From NCBI GenBank assembly GCA_013397845.1, contig VZTG01001883.1, positions 2,608,304 to 2,672,303 on the forward strand: a DNA stretch of 64,000 bases, read 5' to 3'. Positions 51,907 to 64,000 of this stretch are shown here, piece after piece. Under the pieces are notes generated by a model, which made no database searches, was not told where the DNA came from, and saw only the letters and a program-made list of their open reading frames with translations. Made by a program: the position numbers and the translations under genes. This stretch comes from Melanocharis versteri. Taxonomy: Eukaryota > Chordata > Aves > Passeriformes > Melanocharitidae. The number at the start of each line of letters is the position of its first letter. Position 1 is the stretch's first letter.

Positions 51907-53074
51907 GATTGCTCATTATTGACCATTTTACAAAGTCAGAAATGATCTTCAGTTATCGTTCCTTAAGCTGAATAGTTAGAGATAGCCTTCCTACAAGAGA
52001 GAGCATCAAACAAGACTTTTGGAGTTGTAAAATTTTAACAGTGTTTAAGGATTGAGATTCTGGTGCTGAACAAAATAAGCCTCTGAATAATTTTACATAT
52101 TTGAGTAATTTGCATTCAATCCACCAGACATCAAGAAAATCACAAGCTGGAAATTGTCAGGATTGTGGCATTATGTAAGAATGTAAGAATGTTCAGTGAT
52201 TTTACTTTTCTGATACCTCTTTTCCATTGGTATTAATATGTTCTCTCAGACTAATGCATAGCATACCACTGAAGGGCCATTTCACTGATACATGGCTCTC
52301 ACAGACATAAATATATAATTTGGCTATTCCAGATTTTAATAGCTATGCTTCATCACAAATTATAAAAAAAAAAAAAGAACAAAAAGAGGTGAAAATGAAA
52401 GTTTTAACATTTGGCAAAGTACTATTCAAAACAGCTTTCTCAACATTCTGCTGCTTGCCCTACCATTAAGTACAATATGTTCTTATGTATTTTATAACAT
52501 CAAAGCACAAAATGTTGCATAAACATTTAAGCAAATTATGTTATCAAAACTTTAAATGCCTCAATAAATCTCAGTGTACATTGGCTAAATGAACTACATC
52601 TACAGGGCTAAGCGGTAATTCACTGACAGATCCAGGAATGGAAGGAAAAACAGCATTAAATGTTGGTTTGTCTAGTAGTATGATTCTGTTGATTCCTTTT
52701 GAAAAAAATATTAAATATATTTATTGCATGACTGGTAGAAGACAGTATGGTTAAATGTCAGTGAACAAGAGCTTTTTTATTCAGGTACTTTTGCCGTGTC
52801 TGGAAGAAAAAAAAAAATATTTCTTCGCATCAGTGAACTGTTCAATACCGTAAACAACACCAGTGACCCATTAATTCCAAACCCTGGGAACTGTTATAAG
52901 GGAAGATTGTAAGAATGTTGTATTTCTTTCCTTATTTAANAGTTCAGTACCATAATCAGAAAGTCCACAGTCTAGTGCCCAAGCTACGAAAACAAATTGA
53001 AAGTTTCCCTGCAAGAAGAAATTTAGAGAAAGATAGGCAAATAGATTTTCCTAATTAACTTAAACCCTTATATA
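51907..53074. other. Unique non-coding stretch
   Basis: No gene or repeat recognised. One N lies at 52940. Confidence 0.42.
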
Positions 53075-53850
53075 TCGACAAGAAGCTCAACATGACCTGG
53101 AGATCTCTGCATCTCAGATGTCCAACTGTATCCTGGGCTACTTCAAAAGTAGCATGGCCAGCAGGTCAAGGGCAGTGATTCTCCTCCTCTGCTATCTTAT
53201 TGTGAATCCCACCTGGAGTGGATCTCTGCATCTCAGATGTCCAACTGTATCCTGGGCTACTTCAAAAGTAGCATGGCCAGCAAGTCAAGGGCAGTGATTC
53301 TCCTCCTCTGCTATCTTATTGTGAATCCCACCTGGAGTGCTGCATCCAACTCTGCAACCTCAAACATAAGGGGGATGTTGACCTCATGGACCGAGTCCAG
53401 AGGAGAGCCATCAAGATGATCAGAGGGCTGGAGCACCTCTCCTATGTAAACATAGGCTGAGAAGGTTGGGATTGTTCAGCCCAGAGAAGAGAAGGATCCA
53501 GGGAGTTATTGTAGCCTTCCAGTACCTGAAGGGGACATATAAGAAGGCTGGAGAAGGACTTTTGACAAGGGTGTGTAGTAATAGGTTGAGGGGAAATGGA
53601 TTTAAGCTGAAAGAGGGTATATTTTGATTGGATATTTGAAAGAAATTATTTACTGTGAGAGTGATGAGGCGCTGAAACAGATTGCCCAGAGAAGTTGTGG
53701 ATGCCTCATCCCTGCAGGTGTTCAAGGTCAGGTTGGATGGGACTCTGAGCAACCTGGTCTAGTGGAAACTGTCCCTGCCTGTGACAGGAGTGTTGGAACC
53801 AGATGATCTTTATGGTCCTTTCCTATTCAAATGATTTCATGATTCATGGT
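53075..53850 (+). mobile_element. CR1 LINE fragment with internal 119-bp tandem duplication
   Basis: Starts in CR1 ORF2 ('gacaagaagctcaacatgac', encoding the DKKLNM block), then CILGYFKSS-like sequence, then SHLECCIQL and VQRRAIKMIRGLEHLSY in another frame, so a frameshift is present. It runs through 'attgcccagagaagttgtgg' at about 53681-53700 and ends near TTTCATGATTCATGG. The 119-base segment 53102-53220 is repeated head-to-tail at 53221-53339, differing at one base. It is one of the less diverged CR1s here, but frameshift and stops show it is dead. Confidence 0.94.
53102..53339 (+). repeat. Perfectly phased 119-bp tandem duplication (2 copies)
   Basis: Copy 1 is 53102-53220 and copy 2 is 53221-53339. 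They differ only at 53164 (G) versus 53283 (A), 118 of 119 identical, with no spacer. The host CR1 is far more diverged from its family than the copies are from each other, so the duplication is much younger than the insertion, or is an assembly artefact. Confidence 0.97.
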
Positions 53851-54657
53851 CATCAATACCAAAGAGAATTTGACAACCAAGGTATGAATGCATGGAAGTA
53901 TAGCTGCAAAATAATTTGCATGTAAATGACCTAGTAAGTTATTTACCTATCTAAACAGATAAGGGCATAGATAACTGAGATACCTGCTAGTCTGTGGGAC
54001 TGTACCACTGAAAATCAAACCATAAATTCTGATAATGGGTCAGTTTAGAAACATGTACTGAAGATGTTCTCAAATAGTCGATGATCCTGATCATTCCAGC
54101 TTCATTTAGGTAACATCCTTCAAATCTCAGGTTACTAATTTGCTGTAATTTATATTACAGAATGCTTCTATGCATGATAAAGAAGTGGAAACAATTTTAT
54201 GGGCTGATGCCTGTAAGGGTGCATTTAATACATTTTTTATACACTTTTACTCTCTTCTTCAAAAAACTACTAGTTTAGGTTTAGAGGCACTAAGCCTATG
54301 CAAAATTTAGTGGTGAGATCCACGTGTCTTGATATAAGCAGTCATAGATGGGCTAATACGGTGTTAGAAAGTCAATAGAGAGAAAAGATCAGACTAACCG
54401 GCCTGAAAAAGAGATTTTCAGGTGATTTTATGACTTAATGAGGCAAAGAAATACAGGAATGTTGGTCTAAGCAACAGAAGCAGTAGAGAAGGAAAATTTT
54501 GTTCTAAGTGTAGCAGCATCATTTGGAGAGATAATGGAGATAGTGTGAATGTGTGATCAGGGAGATAGAAAGAGAGAAAGAAGATCATACTCTTATCATC
54601 CATTATTAATTAATTAAGACAAACTAAACACTGTAGCATGCTGTCTGTTTTGGCTGA
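53851..54657. other. Unique non-coding stretch
   Basis: No gene or repeat recognised between the CR1 and the next LTR. Confidence 0.42.
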
Positions 54658-55225
54658 TGTCTTGGTTTGAAAAGACAGGAGTATAATTCTGAAATTGAGG
54701 AGCTTTTAGGCAATGATATGAGAAAAAAAAGAATAACAGTTCTTTATTAATATAAATAACAACAGTACCCACTGACAGAGTCAGGAATACAACCTGGCAC
54801 CCTGTTCAGGGTGGTTGGTAGCAGTCCAGATGAAAATGGCTCTCTGAAGCGCTGATCAGGTAGAAGGAAAAATCCCAATGGTCCAGTGAAAGCTCTTGTC
54901 CTCTGGATATCCAGGAGCAGGAGCTAGCTGATGTGTCTCAGAGTCCACCTTATATTCAGGTGGGAATGCTTGGCTCCTCCCCCCTGGGTGGAGCCTCTTA
55001 CAATGGGATTGAGATGACTCATGAGTCATGTGCTGAGTTCTTAATGGCCCATTAGCAGAGATAATGGGCCCCCGGATAGCAGGAGATAACAGAGTTTTAA
55101 CAGTTTAACAGTTTAACAGCTGTTTCAACGGTTGTGGAGATGGTAATAGAATAAACCTATTTTTAACCTAGGACAGCTGAGTTCAGGCGAGGGCCCAGAA
55201 CCAGCCCCTGAAGCTGTTCACCACA
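54658..55225 (-). mobile_element. Solo LTR of a passerine-type endogenous retrovirus
   Basis: Begins TGTCTTGGTTTGAAAAGACA and ends TTCACCACA on the + strand. I recognise both ends as a common songbird LTR type, and TG...CA holds. Reverse-strand sense is shown by AATAAA (complement of 54743-54748) downstream of a TATA-like AATATAAG (complement of 54949-54956), about 200 bases apart. A GACTCATGAGTCA palindrome near 55016-55028 contains two overlapping AP-1-type half-sites. An 8-bp TTTAACAG unit occurs three times in a row at about 55096-55120. No flanking duplication was seen, so ends may be off by a few bases. No coding interior remains. Confidence 0.82.
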
Positions 55226-58200
55226 TGGTCCCACTTTTATCTTTGTCTTATTCCTTGGCAGGTACATGCTGATACAGCTTTGCTTTGATTTGCAGTGCTC
55301 CTAGCTTTTATACAATTTTTGGGTTAAGAAAGGCACAAATGTAGCAGTTAGGGCCTGGAAGAATGAATGATCTAGATCACCTCCTCAAATCCCTTGCATG
55401 TGTGTTCTTTATCTTAATCTCATGCCTCTCTTACCATAATGCTAATTGATTTATGTCTTAATACAGGATATAGGAATATTTCTTATGTATTAACAAACTT
55501 TCAGTAACAATGGTCTTGTAGCTTACCTCATTACTAAAATGTTGTTTTTCCTTTTGTTCTTCTGGGGATATACTGGCATAGTTACCTACTTATATTGGTA
55601 GTGCATATTGTATTCTTTTGCTTACATATTTTTTACCTAGTTATTCTTATTATAATTTTATTTTATTTACAAATATTGAAAGGGGGTTGTCATTCTGACT
55701 TACAGAAAGACAAGAGTCTCCAAGTCACATCAGTACTCTACCTGTCACTGAATCTAAATCGGTTTCTCTAAGGGCTGAAGTAGTGTGCAAACCAATTCCA
55801 TTTCTTAACTTCTCAGGTGTAAGGAAGAAAGTCTCTGGGTGTTGATATAGAATAATCTGCACTTCTTTGTGATTTGCTATGTAGTGTGAATGACTTCTAA
55901 AATGGCTTCTGAAAGGGATTTGAGAACTCCACACTGTTTCAGTCTGATCATGCTTCTTTGAGGAGGTTGAAAATCCAGCTTAAATATGAAGGAAAAATGT
56001 TGTCAGAAATCCTAAACTACCTAACCCAGGCTTAATTCAGGCTGTATACTAGTTCCAGATGTAGAATAATACTATATGCTTGTTAAGACATTAAACTTCC
56101 CCTATTGGCATATAATTGTTTCTCCACTGATACTTCCGAAGGTCTGGCTATGAAAAAGTCCCACCACCTATATACTCATATTTGTAGAGATCATGCATTT
56201 GCACTTGCTGAATTGTATACACATGCAAAGTTCTTTGCCTTTAAATACTTACCTGTCAGAAGTTAAAAATGTAAAATACTCTCCAAACAGTCCTGTTTTC
56301 AATAGGGTCTGCTGTAGCTACCTAGACATGTCTAGAGCAAGTTACGATTTTCTTTTTATTGTCAATGTCTGTGACTTAATCATGTGTTCATTTTATGCTG
56401 GCCATTCATAACATCATCAGCAGTGGTGTGAATTACCTAATATGGGATCATAAAACCTAGCAGAGTCCTATGCAGAATTTAGAATCTTAGCCATAAGGTA
56501 CCATGCACCTGAAGTCTAGAATCAGAAACAGAGCAAAGTGTAGCAAAACTGCCAAATGAATAGCATATGAACATTGATTAGGAATAAGAAAAGTACTGTT
56601 GTATTGCGCTAATGACAAACCGACCGTCTGTACACAATTCCCAGTTGTTCAAAATCCTTATGGTTTACAGGGCTTAGAGTATTGCTGTAAAAGCAGTTTC
56701 ATGTTTAACATGCCTGTTCTGCTCTGTGTGCTGGGTTGTGTTCAGAGTACTACAAGTATTTCAGATAGGCTGTTACGGGGTTAGGATTTTTTACACTGTT
56801 TGAGTTACTATGTTATCTTGAAGAAAATATATACATTATATAACAAAATCAAAGGATGAAATATTTGTATAACAGGCAGCTAATTCTTCAGCAAGCATTT
56901 ATAGATTTTTTTTTGGTTCATATTCTTAATTCTTATCACTTTAAAGTTATGACTTTGAAATTAGGTATCCCATTCAAACTCCTAATAGTGTTGGCTTTTT
57001 CAGTAGGATTATTTAAATTTTTGACAGTATAATTACTAGATAAGGAACCTGTCCATTTTTCTTACCTCCGGAATTACTAGGGGTGACTCTAGTGGTGATC
57101 TCGGAAAGTTGATCTACCAAATAGGCAAAACAGAACTATCTGCTATACCAAGCAGTCCTTTCATCTCTCCTTTTACTATTTTCCACCTTGGGCATATCGG
57201 CTAAATATGGAAGCCCTATCCTCTGTATTTCTTTACAGTCTTAAATATTTTATATTTTCAAGACCTAGCTCTCTTTTATCAATATAAAACCTTCCTCATA
57301 TATACACAGTATTTTAAAGTTACAATCTCTGAATGAAAACATTTTAGAAACATATGGAGAACTCATGTCAGATACAGACAGAGTAATTAGAGACACTGAT
57401 ACTCCAAAAAGCTTAAAGATGTTGGTTGTGCTTTTAAGCAAAACACAAATTTGTTGTAATAAAGAGAAAAAAATATTAGATGAAGTTTCATCTTTTTTGA
57501 AATGAGAATATAAACTTTGGGTTGACCACATAGATGTGGCTGTCCCTTTTCTCTGCATATAGAACTGGGATGGTTTTATAAATATAAACTTTCAGCTGTA
57601 TTCCACTTCAAAAAATCACAGAGCTGAATTTTTATTTATCTATTACATTGGATCTTTCATGTTAAAATTAGCCTCTTTAGAGAGGCTGTCTGGAAACGGA
57701 AACAATACAGAACCAAATATTCTTCTGTAGGACACAACTAAGGATAAGGGAATTCGTGTGCTGGGATCTACCTTTGTAGAAGCAATGCAAGTGCCACAGA
57801 GAGGAAACAGATATTGGGGCAGAACTCAGGGTGTGTCAGGTACTCGTGTACAACTTGCACAGGATAAGAAGGAGAGGCAGCCACACTTCATGTCTGCACG
57901 GAAAAAAAGCAGTATCAATTAAAATGTGCATGGCGGAAATAAATCCAATGTACTGTACTTGGTGGAGGTTTATCACTCTGAGAAAGGATGAAATCTCTGG
58001 TATACTAGAGATAGATATGGATGAGAAGAAAGCAAGTAATCATCTTCCAAGACAGAAAAAGCACTAAAGGTCTACTAGACTTAAAGAGCTCGAGGAAAGA
58101 GAAATAAAGCTATCACACAGATGAGAGGTTTGAATTGTTTACACCGCAGTTTTGAACAGGAAGCAAAGACCTGTTCATCCTGCCTAAACTGAATGTATTG

Positions 58201-61200
58201 TTTCCTATATTACATACAAATGAAATAGTTTTCTAAACAATTATCTAGGCCCAAATACTAGACTAAACCACTGAGGAAGAAAAATCTGTTCTTCAGGAGC
58301 TGTAAAACGAAAACATTCAAAGAAAAAGAAAAAAAGTCTGGTGACAGCCTGGTCTAAAATAAAGCATGGAGATCACCAGAATAATGTCGTGCTCGGCCAT
58401 TTTCATATAAGCCAAATTCTACCTTTCATTTTTCTTCTTTGAGGGCCAAAGACTTTACCTCCAATTTTCAATAATTCATGAGCTGTTAAACTGAGTCATG
58501 TTCTTGACAAAGACCCTGAAGAGATTGTATGATATCTTGTAGTTCTGAGCACATTCAATGGCTAAAAGAGTAGTTCCCCATCTTTTTCAGTTTATGGATC
58601 ATTTTTTTCCAGTGATGGTCCAATATGGAGTCATTCACAAAATTATAATTTTGCAGACTCCCACACAGATGGAATAACTTTATTTTTTCAGGCACAGTTA
58701 ATGAAGACTTAAAAAGAAGCCAAGGGTATCTGACATCCATGATATCCCAGGTCAGCTGTCAGATAAGAAATAGATAAGGACTGAAAACCACAGAAAAGAC
58801 CTAGACACATGACTCAGTTGGAAGGGAAAGTGCTTAGATCCTTTGGTTCTCCCTTGATATATGTAAGCAGTTTGAGCTTTGAATTCATCGTCCTCTCCAA
58901 GAATAACTCATTTCTCACATCAAAAATGTGAGTATGATGATGCCTGCTTCCTCTTTTTTTTTTCTTTTTTTTTTTNTTTTTTTTTTGAGGTGGTGGGGGG
59001 TGGTGCTGGGTGTTAAGAACCAGCTTCCTTTGTTTCCTTAATCAACATCTCCACGGAATTTCAAAACATAACCTCTTCACCTTTTCCAATAGGTAGCACA
59101 ACAACAGCAGCAGAGGGTAATCATTTGCTGACATGATGTAAACAGCCTTCTGTTTGAGGAATGAGAAATGAAGGGCTTGATGAATGCTTCCTTTTCTTTA
59201 ACTGTGCTGGAGATGCAAGCACTGGTGACTGGTGCTACAGCTCCCATCTGTCAGCAAGATGCGGCAGAAGTGCTCAGATGCCTTGCTACCCTTCTTTGCA
59301 ATTTGTCTGTTTCCATTTCAAGGCTGCCAGACACATTTTCTTGTGCAACCGAATTCAGTGTCAGAAGGCTGACTTGAGAGGTGAATAATTTGTGCTGCCA
59401 GGAAGAATTGAATTTGTAGTCACCTTGAATGGGAAACAGTGCATTGTTATGGATTGTAACCTAAACTCTTGCTCTACCCATCAGAAAAAGGAACGAAAGC
59501 CAGCTGCAGAACAGTGTCCTGCTTGCTCCTTATTTTACTCTTTTAAAAAAATTCTATTTCTTATTATCAGTAATTTGCTTTAACAATACAAGACTTGTTG
59601 ATCCTGCAATGGTATAAGGATGCACCTGCTGCCACTCTCATGACTGGTGTCTCTGGCACTAGTACTCCTTGAAAGTAAACGCAGCATTGAATACGGCAAT
59701 GATGATAGTAACTGGAGTACAGATATTCAGTAAGTAGTTAAAAAAAAGGGGGAATTAGGGTGGCATCATACATTAGTAATGCATTAAATGGTCAAAAAAT
59801 AAATGGGGGTGGTATGAGAGACAGAATACATGTTTGAAGATAATGGTATTTTGGTAGTAGAGTTCTGCTCTGCTCTGCTGCAGATCTGCAGGATATTATT
59901 TAGCTATGGGAGAGTATGCAGTGCAATATGCCATATGATATGATTATGTGTTTGAGAACAAAGCCTTGGAGACACAAAAGGCAAAAAATGAAGTTTTTGT
60001 CCACCTGACTGCATAGTGAATCATAATGGTTTGATCAACTCTCTGTTAACTATTTTCAAATTTTGAGGTTTTTATATAATAAAAATATTTATAATCAAGT
60101 AGATAATCAAAGTGATATTTTGATTTTTTTTCCAATATACATGCTTTGTAGGTTTAGATTCTGAAAAAAGCATCAGAAGTAAAGCTAAAGTAAATGGACA
60201 ATAACAAAAAGAAATAATTCTTTCCTATTGCCTTAGATACATGGGTACACAGAAAGGCCTCAGAGCCCTGACTTCCTAGATACATACGGGTTCTGGTCCT
60301 CATACCAAACCTCAATGTGTTTTCTGGTGCAGGGGTTTTTGCTAAAAACTCAATATTTCTTCTCAAGACAAAAAACTCAAAACAACATAATCAGGGACTC
60401 AAATGGGATTGCTCTAATAAACTTCTGATAAAAATATTTGTGGCATTTTTTTCACATTAATAGACATGTTTGTGGCATTTTAAACTAGTTGAATTATAAG
60501 TAATGTGTGGTAACAGAATTTACAAGCATTTTGCTATGTCTTCTACATCACTCTATGATGAGAAACTGAGAGATTTGAAATAGAATGACTATATATATGA
60601 ACCAAATTCAGAGTAGTTCAAAAAGGATTAATTGTCCAAAGATATCTGCTAATTGAAATTTACAACTGAACTAAAGGATATTTCCCTTGCAGTGATCTGC
60701 AACACATACAAAGAACTTCTGGGAGCCATTTTTGTTGTTCACTGTGTTTGGGAGCCTGCCTCTGCTGATTTTTAGGTCTCTCATTAACAGTACTCAGAGG
60801 CCCAATTTCAGACATGTGCATCTTTTCCCTGGAGAATCTGAAAAGGACATCAAGAAAAAAAAAAGAAGAAATTGCAAAATGAAAGACAGAAGGAGTTTCT
60901 ATGAGTACCCTACAGTTCTGAGAAGTGCCAGTACCCTGAGGGAAGACAAGATACAATTTACTCTGGATTTAAACAAGGCAGAAAATGAATGTTGTATCTT
61001 GCTTTTGAATTAGTTTTATTAAACTGTTCATGTAGTCACATACTCTATGTGCCATCACACAACTCGTACTTTCTGTGAATAAACTTTCAACAACATTTTC
61101 AGCTGAAAATATTGGGATTTTTCTTCCATAAGATGTGTCAAGATGAATGGAGAATAAATAAGAAGTAATGGGAATGAAAACCAGGAATTTTATTTCAGTT

Positions 61201-62005
61201 TCAATTTCCACTATGCTGGATCATATTTTTAATCAGTTCACACTCCAAAAACAAACCTCAATAGTATTATTACTGGTTTTCAGTTCCCTGTATCTGCAGC
61301 AGAGCTACATGTCATCCCTTCAGATGGCCTAATACTTTGTAATTTTCCTTAAGAGAGGAAAAGAAATATGTGTCACTCTGAGAAGCTGATCCCTGTGGTG
61401 TAAAAACAACTAGCTCTTTGGCATCCTCAGTGCTTAAACACAAATTCCATTATCACACCTCAGCAAAAATGTATAATAACTACATAGAGAGAAAGGATTT
61501 GTCAAAATCCTTTAGAAGGTTGACAGGAAAACCAGAAGTAGGTGTTTTTTAAAACATTATCCTGAAACTTTTTAGCTAAGATAAAAAATAGCCAAGAATT
61601 TAAGACTTTTTTGCTGCTAAAATTTTCTGTCACTTAATAGTAATTACATTAATAAGCCCCATACTTTGCCTATGCTTCCCCCTTGAACACATGGAACTAC
61701 TATTTAGTAAGTGGGCAGTTTATTTGTGTGTGCATACATATCCACACACACACTCCTCAATATGTTTAGGGAACTGTCTATGTAATTCTAAACAGGATTA
61801 TTGAGGCAAAATTCCCAGTTAGGATGTTTAGATTGTTTGGAGATTTTTTAAATTTTTATTTTAAACCCTTATTTTCTTGTAAATTATGTCTCCATCTGTA
61901 TTATTTTATATGTGCAATTACTCTAAACAATTTATCTGGAGAGATACTGAAAGATCTGTGGGAAAACTGACATGAAATTGGCTTCCTAATTGCTTCACTC
62001 TATCT
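55226..62005. other. Long unique AT-rich stretch
   Basis: No gene or dispersed repeat recognised. 58952-58986 is a T-rich run with one N at 58976, followed at once by a G-rich block (58987-59011). 59090-59540 is less AT-rich than its surroundings and carries overlapping open frames of 63-75 codons, but none has a recognisable product. Confidence 0.42.
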
Positions 62006-62055
62006 TTTTTTTTTTTTTTTNNNNNNNNNNNNNNNNNNNNNNTTTTTTTTTTTTT
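62006..62055. other. Assembly gap inside a T homopolymer
   Basis: T-run at 62005-62020, 22 N at 62021-62042, then T-run to 62055. Same pattern as the gap at 15.8 kb. Confidence 0.95.
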
Positions 62056-64000
62056 CCATTTAGAGGCCTAGACAAAGGTGTAATAGATGTGGGGAGCGAT
62101 TCTTATGATTATGTGTAATCTTTTCCTTGTATTTAAAAGTGAAGCTTTTGGTTCTGATCGTTACGGCCAGGATCTGTCCCAGGAGGTGGATATGAAGTGT
62201 CAGTTCTGTTCACTCCAAACAATGGTGAAAAGAGCCGTGGTGTTCTGAGCACATGTAGGTGTTCCCAGTGGTATTCTTGACAACAACATTCCTCTACTCA
62301 GAAACAACATTTTGCCCTACATGTGACATTTACATAACTTACAAATTTTACCTATGGTCTCTTGATTTAATTTTGTTCCATCCTCCTGAGGCTGTCGTAG
62401 AAATGAAGCCACTCAGATATGAACTGAAAATAAAATGTACAAGCAGGTGTTTTCAGGACTTCAGAATTGCTTTAGGGCTCAGGTGGGGCAATTCCACAGA
62501 AAGAGAGGAAACCTGGGAAATGTGCACCTTCTCCAACTTTAACCCTTTACAACAGAATTTTCATCTAATTGTCTAGCTACTGTTTGAAAGCAGAGCTTAA
62601 GCTCTTAGTGTGTGAAATAAGCTAATATTCCTCTGATTATTCTGATCACAATAGTTATTGAAACTTCATGATATTGTAAGATTGCTTTGAATTATTTTTT
62701 ATTAATATATATTTGGTTGTCTTTAACATGATTTACAATAAATTGGTATATGAGTTACAAAATCCTTAAAAAACAATGCTTTTCTCTTGAGGTAGTAGGA
62801 ATGTAGATTAAGGGCTAATTTTGCTAAAGTGCAGGTCTAAGCCTTTCATTTAATGGAAAAAAATTTAAATTGTCAGCTCTTAATATATCCATACATTTCA
62901 TCTGAATTTCATAAAATACGATTAAAAAATAACCTCTAAATATAACAGTTCAGACAAAGCAATGCTTTTAACACAAGCATTGCCTTGCTAAGTGGAAATA
63001 ATATGCTTTCAGAGCAAAAATCATACCATTCCAGAAATATATATCCCACAGAGTCCACACAGGAACACATAAAAATATCATCTTCGTTCTGAACTTCTGA
63101 TATGCTGTAATTTCTGTGTCTTCCTTTATTGTTCTATTGATACTAATTTCTTTCAGCTTCATGACAGAAGTTCAGTGCTGCTTGTAAGTCCCATCTTAAA
63201 CTATGCTCTTCAGAAACCAACCTCTTAAAACACACACAGTCATGTGAATACGATACGATTAATATTGTACTGAATTTCTATTTGGTCATCTAGAAGTTTT
63301 TTTTCTGCCTCAGAGGCAAATATTAGAAACAAAATTTGCAGTTTGACCAAAGATAAACAACTTCACAGACCTGAATCTGGAAAAGTTATTGCTAGTATAG
63401 GTCAGCCACTTTTCCTTGGATAATTAATCCATGTCAATATTTAGATATGTAGGGAATGAACTGAAACCTATTACTACAGTTACTTATTCTCTTTTCTTGG
63501 ATTGTAAAAGTACCAAATTTATTTGGTTGGAAACCAAGATAATTTCTCAGTTGCATGCTCCTTTTGCAGCAGAATTATTTCTACTGTACCATCTGCTGCT
63601 TTGGGAGTGAGACCTATCTAAAGCTGTGGATATAAGCAAATTACTTTTCAGGATTATATTCCTCTGCTAAATACCTGGATTTATTTACTTGTGTAGATAA
63701 AACACTGGGACATGTTCTCACCAGGACAAAACAGCAATATGTTCTATTACAGTCCAAGTTTTTGGTTCATTCCTTAAAACAGATGGAGGAATAGAAAGCC
63801 ACTAAATTCACTATTCATTGTGCATAGGTGAGTAATGGAACACACGAGACAGATGAGAAGAGCGAGGTGTCAGCCTGACCAGATCATCAGCGTGGTTCCC
63901 ATATATAGCAACCCTGGAGGAGTCTAAATAACCCTGCCATTCCAAGAACAGCCTCTGGATACATGAGTGTACCCAAATTTTATCCTTTGAAAAAGTGAGA
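62056..64000. other. Unique non-coding stretch to the window end
   Basis: No gene or dispersed repeat recognised. The frame 62259-62576 (105 codons) has no identifiable domain and starts without good context, so I treat it as chance. Confidence 0.4.

Noticed and set aside
53237..53419. Possible 60-codon gene
   Set aside because: It is CR1 ORF2 read across a frameshift, within the duplicated segment.
62259..62576. 105-codon open frame
   Set aside because: No domain, no good start context and no splice or promoter signal was seen; expected by chance at this window size.
1..64000. tRNA, rRNA, CRISPR array, operon or prokaryotic gene cluster
   Set aside because: No cloverleaf with conserved A and B boxes, no regularly spaced repeats and no long frames were seen; composition and repeats are those of a bird nuclear genome.

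Overview
The window looks like non-coding nuclear DNA from a bird, most likely a passerine or close neoavian relative. It is AT-rich, has no open reading frame longer than 119 codons, and its dispersed repeats are avian: at least eight CR1 LINE fragments, several ending in the diagnostic TCTATGATTCT 3' tail, and four endogenous-retrovirus LTRs of types I recognise from bird genomes. Three runs or single positions of N lie inside T or A homopolymers, and a fourth single N lies at 52940, as in a draft assembly. I see no bacterial, phage or organellar genes, no tRNA or rRNA gene and no CRISPR array. I could not identify any conserved host protein exon, so the setting is a gene desert or a very long intron.

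Layout. 1-310 is the 3' end of a CR1, followed by two adjacent hairpins (431-513) and about 5 kb of unique AT-rich sequence. Small CR1 tails lie at 5519-5585 and perhaps 5130-5220. 10-13 kb holds a homopolymer with an N, a 38-bp-arm inverted repeat that looks like a short MITE or a pre-miRNA-like hairpin (12157-12270) and an A/C-rich tract. CR1 copies follow at 13264-13723 and 14625-14806. A complete solo LTR with a perfect 5-bp target duplication is at 16991-17562. A CR1 at 20991-21457 is bracketed by two copies of a 61-bp sequence. 21.5-38 kb is mostly unique sequence with one old CR1 (26189-26502), a short CR1 tail (36108-36175) and several simple-sequence tracts. A reverse-strand, internally deleted CR1 lies at 38410-38983.

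From 43 kb repeats are denser: an LTR at 43476-44372, a (GGAA) microsatellite at 47494-47548, a long LTR at 50571-51906 with 7-bp inverted ends and an unusual G-poor repetitive interior, a CR1 at 53075-53850 carrying a fresh 119-bp tandem duplication, and a fourth LTR at 54658-55225. The last 9 kb is largely unique sequence.

No genes can be shown to work together here. The only gene-like signal I would follow is a TATA box, a strong Kozak ATG and a consensus splice donor in the right order at 45305-45425, which could be a short first exon. I did not find a novel system. The best leads are the tandem duplication, the inverted repeat at 12.2 kb, the unusual LTR at 50.6-51.9 kb and the candidate first exon. 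Boundaries and family names come from reading and memory, not from alignment.
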